Assembly: GCA_040376705.1 (NCBI GenBank)
Contig: JBEIQE010000001.1
Span: 434,001 to 498,000, forward strand
Direction: 5' to 3'
Origin: JBEIQE01 sp040376705
Lineage (GTDB): Bacteria; Pseudomonadota; Alphaproteobacteria; UBA2400
DNA: 64,000 bases
Under the pieces are notes generated by a model. It worked only from the letters and a program-made list of their open reading frames with translations, had not been told where the DNA came from and did not search any database. This document shows, one piece after another, positions 24,918-32,028 of the stretch (position 1 is the first letter of the stretch; each line of letters opens with the position of its first letter). The translations under genes and the position numbers were made by a program.

Positions 24918-26087
24918 ATGAGGACTGCTGTTTTTCTCACACTGATCTGCCTGTTACCACAGGCAGTGCAGGCTGCAGAGAATTGCAGCATCAAACCGCA
25001 TGTGCCGTTTTATGCGGTCGACCCCCAAGGCTATACCAATCTCGTGCAGGGCACTGACGGCTGGCTGTTTAATGCCCAGCAGGATCTGGTTTCACATTTT
25101 GATATTTCAGCTGAAAACCTCAGTCTCCTCAAACAGCTCACAGAAGTATTAAGGGCAGGCGGCAGCGAGCTGGTTATTGCGTATCATCCGCTACGCAGCA
25201 TGGCCGCCATCAAGCATGTGCCGATGAATCATCCGCTTGTTATTGAGCGCAATTACGACCCGGTCAAAGCGCTGCAAAGCTATAGCGACCTCATAAAAGA
25301 GCTTAATTCTGATGGGATTACAGCTGTTGGTACGCCTGAGTTTAAGTCAGGCGAAGATTACTTCCGCAAATTTGAATTCCACTGGAGCCCGCAAGGTGCA
25401 CGCGAGATGGCGTATGCCGTAACCGAGGCAATGAAACAGCGCGGCTGGGTGAGACAGTCCGCCAATAAAGCGGCGCCAGAGCTGCTGGAGAATCCGGCTG
25501 ATATCAAGATCACGCTTATCGGCACCAGCTTTACTAACGTTCCAGCCTATCAGGATGCTATTTATGAATTTCTGGGCGGCGCGAATATCTGGAACGCGGC
25601 CATCAATGCTGGCGGTATGGATGACTCGCTGCTGGCGTATCTGGCATCTCCCATATTCAGGCAGACCCTGCCGCGTGTGCTGGTGTGGGAAATTCCGGGC
25701 TATTTCAGCCTTGGCAGCAACGAGATGACGGTAACCCTACGTAGCGCCATCGCCGCCGTTTATGGTAACTGCACACCGGACAAAACCATGAGCGATGAGA
25801 AAGTGACCTTCGGACCCGAGCCTACGGCAATTGCGCCTATGGCAGCTACCGGGGGCGTGGCTGGCACATACCTCTACTTCAAGTTCCCGCGGCCGCTGGA
25901 TAGGGGAGCCGCGCTGGGCTACACCAGCGCCACCGGCGAGGTCTGCGCCCAGCTTGAACGGCCTTATATTCCGCCCGAGCACAACAACTTTTACTATCTG
26001 CTGCCAGATGCCAGCAGCGCCCTGAAATTCCATGCACCAGCAGAATTCTATGCGCAAAGTGGCCAGATCAAGCTGTGCCGCCTGTAG
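24918..26087 (+). CDS. AlgX/AlgJ-like periplasmic O-acetyltransferase
   Basis: A 389-residue exported SGNH-type protein resembling AlgX/AlgJ, which transfer acetyl groups to alginate or related polysaccharide. The signal peptide ends near VQA-AEN. Visible marks are GTDGWLF at 45-51, EFHWSP with His155, GTSFTN with candidate nucleophile Ser204, and VWEIPGYF near 257-264. In AlgX the triad is Asp-x-His plus Ser; here the position two before the histidine is Glu153, a conservative change. The last ~120 residues could be the carbohydrate-binding module (inference). No MBOAT acetyl exporter is adjacent. It follows msrA by 5 bp. Confidence 0.75.
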   Translation: MRTAVFLTLICLLPQAVQAAENCSIKPHVPFYAVDPQGYTNLVQGTDGWLFNAQQDLVSHFDISAENLSLLKQLTEVLRAGGSELVIAYHPLRSMAAIKHVPMNHPLVIERNYDPVKALQSYSDLIKELNSDGITAVGTPEFKSGEDYFRKFEFHWSPQGAREMAYAVTEAMKQRGWVRQSANKAAPELLENPADIKITLIGTSFTNVPAYQDAIYEFLGGANIWNAAINAGGMDDSLLAYLASPIFRQTLPRVLVWEIPGYFSLGSNEMTVTLRSAIAAVYGNCTPDKTMSDEKVTFGPEPTAIAPMAATGGVAGTYLYFKFPRPLDRGAALGYTSATGEVCAQLERPYIPPEHNNFYYLLPDASSALKFHAPAEFYAQSGQIKLCRL

Positions 26088-26478
26088 CCCTACCAGCCTA
26101 TACTAATAATCGCATATGTATATTATGGAAAATACAGTATTGGCTTATTTGGCTCGGCGCTGTTAATCTCTCTTACTTTAACGCTTGCGGCTCATAGGCC
26201 GGGCTGTGCTTGCGCTGTCTGGCTCGGCATACACACCTGGTGCTCACAGCAAAGAGCTCTGCCCGTCTTGGCCAAGACAACTTTTTACGGCCACTACCCG
26301 AGCCTGTATTTGGTCTGATCAACTTCGTCACCAGCACGTTTGAAAGCTCGGAAAAATTCAGCACCGTTTGCTTTGCTGGTCATACTGACCAAAGCCAGCA
26401 TTTCTGCAACAGACGGGTAAAGATTAATATTCAAAATGGCATGGCCACAGCAGCATTTCTTATGTTATTTTCCTCTCC
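26088..26478. other. Gene-poor interval with one possible tiny ORF
   Basis: About 390 bp between the AlgX-like and OB-fold genes. It holds a 14-base perfect palindrome, gtcttggccaagac, at 26265-26278 followed by AACTTTTTA, which could be a weak terminator for the AlgX-like transcript, and a 35-codon minus-strand ORF at 26294-26401. Longer overlapping frames on both strands have unconvincing composition. No RNA gene is recognised. Confidence 0.5.
26294..26401 (-). CDS. Possible 35-residue ORF or gene fragment
   Basis: The minus-strand frame from ATG 26401 to TAG at 26294 reads MLALVSMTSKANGAEFFRAF, then KRAGDEVDQTKYRLG. The composition is protein-like, with charged and hydrophobic residues well mixed, and the frame stays open upstream of the ATG (…NLYPSVAE). 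No clear ribosome site and no known family. It may be a small protein, the tail of a decayed gene, or chance. Confidence 0.25.
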   Translation of the reverse strand: MLALVSMTSKANGAEFFRAFKRAGDEVDQTKYRLG

Positions 26479-27066
26479 ATGATGACCAAAGCCTTCCTGC
26501 ACCTTCTTGCTCTTCTCGTTCTTCTGGCGCCATCACTGGCACATGCAGAAAGAATTGCGGCCATGAACGACCCTGAGCGTGACTACACGCTGGAAGGCGA
26601 TGTCGTTACCGTATGGACCGACAGCTTTCTGCTCAACGATGGCTCAGGCCAGGTTATCGTCGATATCCGTCCTTACAATACCTACGACCTGCGTATTGCC
26701 GGCCGCGATTATGTACAGGTGACCGGCCGCGTGAATGATGAAGGCGTTATCCGCCCGCTGGTGCTGGCACGCGCTAACGCCAGGCCTGTGATGTTCCAGG
26801 GCACCGCCATGCTCGAGCCGCTGCCGCTTAACGAAGTCATGAAGAATACTGTGCGCTACCGCCTGCCGCGCCGAGTAGCGCCTGCAACAAACTCTGCCGC
26901 TAATGCAGCTGCCAACCAGCGCCTTGCCGAGCAAACATCATCCAGACCACCAGCTGGCGCTGTTGCACCGAATTCTGAATACACAAGCACCGGCGCAAGC
27001 CCTACAGCTGCTGTTACCCCTGCGGGTTCGGCACCGGCTGGCGGCGCTGCTCCAGCAACGCCATAA
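26479..27066 (+). CDS. Periplasmic OB-fold (BOF-like) protein with Ala/Pro tail
   Basis: A 195-residue exported protein. The signal peptide (LHLLALLVLLAPSLAHA) is followed by a compact beta-rich domain (DYTLEGDVVTVWTD, FLLNDGSGQVIVDI, GRDYVQVTGRV, about residues 30-90) that looks like a bacterial OB fold. After about 125 the sequence becomes an Ala/Pro/Ser/Thr-rich low-complexity tail. The final ~17 codons run over the 3' end of lpxB on the opposite strand (53-bp overlap). BOF proteins bind small ligands or stress signals; the ligand is unknown. ATG 26482 is an equally good start. Confidence 0.65.
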   Translation: MMTKAFLHLLALLVLLAPSLAHAERIAAMNDPERDYTLEGDVVTVWTDSFLLNDGSGQVIVDIRPYNTYDLRIAGRDYVQVTGRVNDEGVIRPLVLARANARPVMFQGTAMLEPLPLNEVMKNTVRYRLPRRVAPATNSAANAAANQRLAEQTSSRPPAGAVAPNSEYTSTGASPTAAVTPAGSAPAGGAAPATP

Positions 27067-28186
27067 TTACATCCGCTGCTTTGGCACTGGGGGTCGCATG
27101 GCCCTCAGGCGAAAGCCAGTCGTGGACCTTGCCTAGAGTCTCTGCTTGCTGAGCCCGCACAGCCGGGTCGCTTAGCAGCTTGTCGAGCGCAGGCGCAATT
27201 TTCTCAGGTGTGCAATTTTCCTGCAAAAATTCAGGCACTACCATTCTATCAACCATCATGTTCACGATGTTCGCAAACTTCGCCTTGATCAGGCGGCGGT
27301 AAAGCGCTGCCGTAACCGCATGAATGCGATATGCGATGATGGCGGGAATACCAGCCAAGCCCAACTCCAGCGCCACGGTACCGGAAGCAGCTAAGGCTGC
27401 AGTACCCGCCTTGAACGCATCGTATTTATCTTCATCAGTGGTTACAATCAGTGGCTCGTAAGGCCAGCTCTGTGTGCCTGCCTTAATCGATTCAAACAGA
27501 TGCGGCATGGTTGGCAAAACCACTTTAAGATCGGGATGCCGCGGCTTAAGCAAGGCCAGCACTTTACCGAAGTCGCCAAGCAAGGTGCCAATTTCACTAC
27601 GACGACTGCCCGGCAGCAGCACCAGCACAGGCTGATTGGCTGGAAGGCCATATTTGCTGCGCAGCCGGTCGGCTGAAGCCTTATCGATGCCAGCCTCCAC
27701 CAGCGGGTGGCCAATAAAGGTTGCCGGCAAACCAACCTTCTCAAAATATGGTGGCTCGAACGGGAAGAGCGTAAGTAGATGGCGGAATAGGGGCTGAATC
27801 TTTTTTGCGCGCCCTGCCCGCCATGCCCACACCGTTGGCGCTACATAATGCACGAATGGAATATCGCTTCTGACCATGCGCTTGGCGATGCGGAAGCAGA
27901 AATCCGGCGCATCAATCGTCACCACAATATCAGGCTTGATGCGCTTGATAGCCTCAACTGTCTCGCGCATGCGGCGCAGAATAAGCGGAATTTTTGGCAG
28001 CAGCTCGGCCAGGCCAAACAGCGTAAGATCACTCATCGGGAACTGGCTGATGAGCCCCTGCTCTATCATCCGCGGGCCTCCAATGCCGCAAAACTCGAGG
28101 CTGCTGTCTTTGCGCTTGAGCTCAGCCATGAGGCGAGCGCCAAGCAAATCGCCCGAAGGCTCGCCCGCGATCAGGAAGATTTTCAT
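27014..28186 (-). CDS. lpxB: Lipid-A-disaccharide synthase
   Basis: Joins UDP-2,3-diacylglucosamine and lipid X to form the lipid A disaccharide at the inner membrane. The 390-residue glycosyltransferase opens with AGEPSGDLLGARL at 7-19 and has PDFCFRIAK, HYVAPTVWAWR, FEPPYFEK, LPGSRRSEI and the sugar-nucleotide-binding SGTVALELG block. The ATG overlaps the lpxI stop by 4 bp (ATGA). It is the last gene of the lpx cluster, and its 3' end overlaps the OB-fold gene. Confidence 0.96.
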   Translation of the reverse strand: MKIFLIAGEPSGDLLGARLMAELKRKDSSLEFCGIGGPRMIEQGLISQFPMSDLTLFGLAELLPKIPLILRRMRETVEAIKRIKPDIVVTIDAPDFCFRIAKRMVRSDIPFVHYVAPTVWAWRAGRAKKIQPLFRHLLTLFPFEPPYFEKVGLPATFIGHPLVEAGIDKASADRLRSKYGLPANQPVLVLLPGSRRSEIGTLLGDFGKVLALLKPRHPDLKVVLPTMPHLFESIKAGTQSWPYEPLIVTTDEDKYDAFKAGTAALAASGTVALELGLAGIPAIIAYRIHAVTAALYRRLIKAKFANIVNMMVDRMVVPEFLQENCTPEKIAPALDKLLSDPAVRAQQAETLGKVHDWLSPEGHATPSAKAADVIMALLEQRRQPVPNPQG

Positions 28187-29004
28187 TGTGTGAGCTCCAC
28201 CCCGAGCAGGAACAGGCCAGCGCTATCAGCCGCTGTAACGGTTGCCACCTGATCGAGCAAGATGGAACGGCCCGCCTCAAATGCGATACCGCGCAATCCG
28301 GCCGCAGCGCACTGGCGCACTGTCTCAGGGCCGATAGTTGGTAAATCAAACTTGCTGTCCTGCTGCGCCTTGCTGAGCTTGACCAGCACACCGCCCTCGC
28401 CTTCACGCCGAAGTTCGCCAGCGCGCTTGATGAGTTGCTGCGTACCTTCAATCGCCTCGATACCCAGTACGAGACCCTGCTGCACCACAACTGCCTGCCC
28501 GATATCAAGCGGAGCTAATGTCTGTAAAATCGCAACACCGCGGTTGATGTCTGATTCGGCTGTAGCATCCGGCTTGGCGGTAGTCAGCACGCCAGCGGGC
28601 GAGATCAGCGATTGTAAAACATCCTGCGGACCGATGAGGCTGAACCCCTCACCTTCAATTTCATGGCGCACAGCCTTGAGCAGGCCATCATCGCCCAGCA
28701 TTGCAAACCCGGCTTTGGCAAAGAAGCGCGCGGCGCGCCAATCGGGCCGCAGCTCGAGCAGGCTGGGGCGGCGGATATGCCCGGCCATGACAATCTCTTT
28801 CACACCAGCAGCCTTGAGCGCAGCAAAAGCTTCGCCTGCAGCACCAAGGCGGGTCATGAGATGCGGAGTATTGGCAACAGTTTCAGCATCGGTCTGCCCA
28901 TGAAAACCGATAATGAATACATCGCGCCCGCTGGCGTTGGCGGCGGCAACCAGGCGGCGCGGCAGCTCCCCGCCCCCTGCAAGAATGCCGAGTTTAGGCA
29001 GCAT
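28183..29004 (-). CDS. lpxI: UDP-2,3-diacylglucosamine pyrophosphatase LpxI
   Basis: Hydrolyses UDP-2,3-diacylglucosamine to lipid X. Alphaproteobacteria use LpxI (DUF1009) in place of LpxH. The 273-residue protein begins LPKLGILAGGGELPRRL and contains HIRRPSL, GDDGLLKAV, DINRGV and the C-terminal KLDLPTIG-like block (FDLPTIGPETV). I choose ATG 29004, which overlaps lpxA by 11 bp; an upstream ATG in frame would extend 54 residues into lpxA with no family resemblance. Confidence 0.94.
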   Translation of the reverse strand: MLPKLGILAGGGELPRRLVAAANASGRDVFIIGFHGQTDAETVANTPHLMTRLGAAGEAFAALKAAGVKEIVMAGHIRRPSLLELRPDWRAARFFAKAGFAMLGDDGLLKAVRHEIEGEGFSLIGPQDVLQSLISPAGVLTTAKPDATAESDINRGVAILQTLAPLDIGQAVVVQQGLVLGIEAIEGTQQLIKRAGELRREGEGGVLVKLSKAQQDSKFDLPTIGPETVRQCAAAGLRGIAFEAGRSILLDQVATVTAADSAGLFLLGVELTQ

Positions 29005-29800
29005 CCCGCACATCTGGCTGGCATACGCCATGCTTTGACTTGTTACGCAGGAAACTGACCATCTCGGATACCGCCGGATTAGCCGAGAATTCACTTGAGG
29101 TGTTTTCAACGCGCTCAGCCAGTGTGCCGGTTGCATGGAACAGCGCTTTGTAGGCATTGCGGGCAATGACTACATCTTCACGCGTATAACCGCGGCGCTC
29201 CATACCCACGAGATTAAGTCCGTGCAGGCTGGCGCGCTCACCCTTGACCAGACCATAAGGGATAACATCGCTCTCAACACCAGACATACCGCCGATCATG
29301 GCATGCGCACCAATACGTACAAACTGGTGCACAGCTGAAAGACCACCGAGAATAGCGTAGTCGCCCACATGCACATGCCCGGCGATGGTGGCGTTATTGG
29401 CAAGGATCACGCGGTTACCAACCTGGCAGTCATGCGCCACATGTGCACTCACCATAAAGAGGCAATCATTACCCACAACCGTCTTCATGCCGCCACCTTC
29501 GGTGCCGGGGTTCATGGTTACATGCTCGCGGATTTTATTGCGTGCGCCGATGATGAGCTGGCTCTCTTCGCCATGATACTTGAGGTCCTGCGGGGCGGTG
29601 CCGAGTACGGCAAAGGGATAGACAATTGTATCTTCGCCAATCTCGGTGCGGCCATCGACCACCACATGGCTGACAAGGCGCACGTTCTTGCCCAGCTTTA
29701 CATAAGGGCCAACCGTGCAGAATGGGCCAATGACAACGCCATCGGCAATCTGGGCGGTTTCAGCGATAATCGAGCTGGGGTGGATTTGCGGCGCGCTCAT
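28994..29800 (-). CDS. lpxA: UDP-N-acetylglucosamine acyltransferase LpxA
   Basis: First step of lipid A synthesis: adds a 3-hydroxyacyl chain from ACP to UDP-GlcNAc. The 268-residue protein has a left-handed beta-helix of hexapeptide repeats from residue ~5 (IHPSSIIAETAQIADGVVIG) through ~190, the catalytic-His segment VSAHVAHDCQVGN, and the C-terminal helical part. An AAAGGA site precedes ATG 29800. Unlike its neighbours it is separated from the upstream gene by 100 bp with a hairpin. Confidence 0.96.
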   Translation of the reverse strand: MSAPQIHPSSIIAETAQIADGVVIGPFCTVGPYVKLGKNVRLVSHVVVDGRTEIGEDTIVYPFAVLGTAPQDLKYHGEESQLIIGARNKIREHVTMNPGTEGGGMKTVVGNDCLFMVSAHVAHDCQVGNRVILANNATIAGHVHVGDYAILGGLSAVHQFVRIGAHAMIGGMSGVESDVIPYGLVKGERASLHGLNLVGMERRGYTREDVVIARNAYKALFHATGTLAERVENTSSEFSANPAVSEMVSFLRNKSKHGVCQPDVRDAA

Positions 29801-29850
29801 AATTTTCCTTTAATACAGACAAACCAATATCTTAAGACAGGCGCATTCTA

Positions 29851-29877
29851 GTGATTGGAGGCCTTACCTCCAGTCAC
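29851..29877 (-). other. Strong hairpin in the fabZ–lpxA gap
   Basis: Inverted repeat gtgattggagg / cctccagtcac: an 11-bp stem with one G-T wobble and a 5-base loop. No T run follows on the minus strand, so it does not look like a standard terminator. It sits in a 100-bp gap within an otherwise tightly packed operon. Confidence 0.6.
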
Positions 29878-29900
29878 AAAGCCTTACTTAATGTTACGGC

Positions 29901-30344
29901 TTATCTATCGAGAATCATTGCGGAATATACGGCTTCCGCAACCAGCACGCCATCAACCTTGGCCTCGCCTTTAAACTTCCAGACGTTACCGCGGCTGCGC
30001 TGTTTGAGCACATGAATGTGTACCTGATCGCCCGGAACCACTGGCTTGCGGAAGCGGCACTCATCAATGGTCATGAAATAAACCAGCTTGCCCTCGGCCT
30101 CTTTGCCCATGGTGGCAACCACCAGCACACCAGCGGTCTGCGCCATGGCTTCGATAATCAGTACACCGGGCATAACCGGCTTCTGCGGGAAGTGACCGGT
30201 AAAATGCGGCTCGTTGATGGTTACGTTCTTGATGCCGGTTGCGCTGTTATCCAGCACAACATCAATAACCTTGTCGATCATCAGGAATGGATAGCGATGC
30301 GGGATCATGTCCATGATCCGGTCGAGTTCGATAATATTGCTCAT
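29901..30344 (-). CDS. fabZ: 3-hydroxyacyl-ACP dehydratase FabZ
   Basis: Dehydrates 3-hydroxyacyl-ACP in fatty acid elongation. It draws on the same 3-hydroxyacyl-ACP pool as LpxA and LpxD, which explains its place in the lpx cluster. The 147-residue hotdog protein has IPHRYPFLMID at the N-terminus and the catalytic His51 and Glu65 in HFPQKPVMPGVLIIEAMAQ. Its ATG overlaps the lpxD stop by 4 bp. Confidence 0.96.
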   Translation of the reverse strand: MSNIIELDRIMDMIPHRYPFLMIDKVIDVVLDNSATGIKNVTINEPHFTGHFPQKPVMPGVLIIEAMAQTAGVLVVATMGKEAEGKLVYFMTIDECRFRKPVVPGDQVHIHVLKQRSRGNVWKFKGEAKVDGVLVAEAVYSAMILDR

Positions 30345-31378
30345 TCTTCTGTTCCAGTTTTTTTACGTAGTTTTGCCATTTTTTCTACCCAGGCGTATTG
30401 CCGGAAGAATTGCCGTTTAGGTACAGCGGGTGAACCAACGAGCTCTTCGCCTGCTTCTGCATCACGCATAATACCGCTCTGCGCTCCAATACGCACGCCC
30501 TTGCCAACCTTAAGATGACCAGCAACACCGCTTTGCGCAGCGAGGACAACCCCCATACCCAGCTGCGAGCTGCCCGCAACACCCGACTGGGCAACCAGCA
30601 CACAGCCGGGGCCCAGCACGACGTTATGCGCGACCTGCACGAGGTTATCGATGATGCAGCCCTTGCCGATGATGGTGTCTGGGCCTGAGCCACGATCGAT
30701 GGTGCTGTTAGCGCCAATCTCGCAGTCATCCTCAATCAGGACACGGCCAAGCTGAGGTACTTTGACATGCCCCTGCGCCGACAAGGCATAACCGAAACCG
30801 TCCTGGCCGATACGCGCACCTGGATAAACTGAAATACGGTTACCCAAAATTGAATGGCTGATGGAAACACAGGAGCCGATACGGCAGTCGTTACCGATTT
30901 TTACGCCGCGATCGATAACAGCATTAGCCTCAATCAGGCAGCGCGAACCGATTTCAACATTTGGGCCGATAACAGCACCAGCACGAATTTCGCAGGCAGC
31001 GCCAATTTTGGCGGTCTCGTGGATAAAGGCCTCGTCTGAAATACGGCTCTTGATGATCGGGCGCGGGTACAGTGCATCTGCCGCAATGGCATAAGCGTAG
31101 TACGGGTTATCATGAATGAGCACGGCCATGGTGATAGGCGCCAGCTCGGCATCTTCAGGGCGCACGAAGCAAGCCCCTGCTCCACTGCCAAGGAACATGT
31201 CGCGGTATTTGCGGTTGTCAAAGAAGCTCAGATCATCTGTCGTGGCTTTATCGAGTGGGGCAATACCTTTGATCTCGCGCAGGGAATCTGACTGCATCCT
31301 GAGCTTGGCGCCCGTCAGCAGAACAAGATTCTTGAGCGGCATGCGCCCGGCGAAGTCAAAAAAGCGGGGATCCGGCAT
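30341..31378 (-). CDS. lpxD: UDP-3-O-acyl-glucosamine N-acyltransferase LpxD
   Basis: Third step of lipid A synthesis: N-acylates UDP-3-O-acyl-glucosamine. 345 residues: an N-terminal uridine-binding domain (DDLSFFDNRKYRD near 48-60), then a long hexapeptide beta-helix with the catalytic-His segment LVQVAHNVVLG, and a C-terminal helix ending in KLRKKTGTEE. It lies directly after skp and overlaps fabZ by 4 bp. Confidence 0.95.
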   Translation of the reverse strand: MPDPRFFDFAGRMPLKNLVLLTGAKLRMQSDSLREIKGIAPLDKATTDDLSFFDNRKYRDMFLGSGAGACFVRPEDAELAPITMAVLIHDNPYYAYAIAADALYPRPIIKSRISDEAFIHETAKIGAACEIRAGAVIGPNVEIGSRCLIEANAVIDRGVKIGNDCRIGSCVSISHSILGNRISVYPGARIGQDGFGYALSAQGHVKVPQLGRVLIEDDCEIGANSTIDRGSGPDTIIGKGCIIDNLVQVAHNVVLGPGCVLVAQSGVAGSSQLGMGVVLAAQSGVAGHLKVGKGVRIGAQSGIMRDAEAGEELVGSPAVPKRQFFRQYAWVEKMAKLRKKTGTEE

Positions 31379-31402
31379 ATATCCTCAACACTAAAGCGTT
31401 AG

Positions 31403-32026
31403 TTAGCGGCCCTGCGCCTGAGCGCGCGGTGCTGCAGCTGCTGCAGGCACACGAACCTCAAGACGTGGCAGCTTGGTGTTCAGCTGCGTCAAGACACTGG
31501 CGGTGAGGTCAAGTGATGACTCGACCACAATAACCTGGCTCTTGTCGAGAACCACGGTCACACCGCGTGTCTTGGCCAGTTCCGCCACGATCTGCGCTAC
31601 ATTCTGCTTAATGGTGCCAAGGGCCTCGCCAAAAGCGTTATCGAGCACGCGGGCGCGCTCCTGCACACGCTGCTGGGCAGCACGGGCCTGGGTCTCGAAC
31701 TCGCGGCGCTTCACATCAAATTGCTCAGGTGTAAGGGTGGTACGCTGTGCAACCAGTGCCTGCTCGGCTTCACGCAGCTTCTGCTCATCAGCTGTGACCT
31801 GCTGCTGGTAGCTGGTGCGGCGGGTAGCGAGCTGGTCACGCACATTCTTGCCGGCAGCCGATTCCTTCATGATGCGCTCAATATCCACAACCGCAATAAC
31901 GGCGGGCGGGAAGTTGGTGGCGCTGGCAGAAGGTGCGGCAGCAGCTGGCGCTGTTTGAGCCATGGCTGGCAGGGCGCCAGTCAGAGCCAAAACAACACCC
32001 GATACCAGAAGTAGATTTTTAAACAT
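31403..32026 (-). CDS. skp: Periplasmic chaperone Skp/OmpH
   Basis: Holds unfolded outer-membrane proteins on the way to BamA. The 207-residue protein has a signal peptide (LLLVSGVVLALTGALPAMA), a VIAVVDIERIM strand, then the long charged coiled-coil arms (about residues 60-130, rich in Arg, Gln, Glu) and a returning VTVVLDKSQVIVV strand. The low-complexity ends (Ala/Pro after the signal peptide, Ala/Arg/Gln at the C-terminus) are common in alphaproteobacterial versions. It starts two bases after the bamA stop. Confidence 0.92.
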   Translation of the reverse strand: MFKNLLLVSGVVLALTGALPAMAQTAPAAAAPSASATNFPPAVIAVVDIERIMKESAAGKNVRDQLATRRTSYQQQVTADEQKLREAEQALVAQRTTLTPEQFDVKRREFETQARAAQQRVQERARVLDNAFGEALGTIKQNVAQIVAELAKTRGVTVVLDKSQVIVVESSLDLTASVLTQLNTKLPRLEVRVPAAAAAPRAQAQGR

Positions 32027-32028
32027 GG

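Noticed and set aside
26265..26278. Palindrome gtcttggccaagac as a firm terminator
   Set aside because: The stem is only 5 bp with a 4-base loop and the T run is offset; kept only as a possibility in the interval note.
26173..26482. Overlapping 60-90 codon frames on both strands of the 26.1-26.5 kb gap
   Set aside because: Composition is not convincing, start sites lack ribosome-binding sequences, and neither matches a known family.
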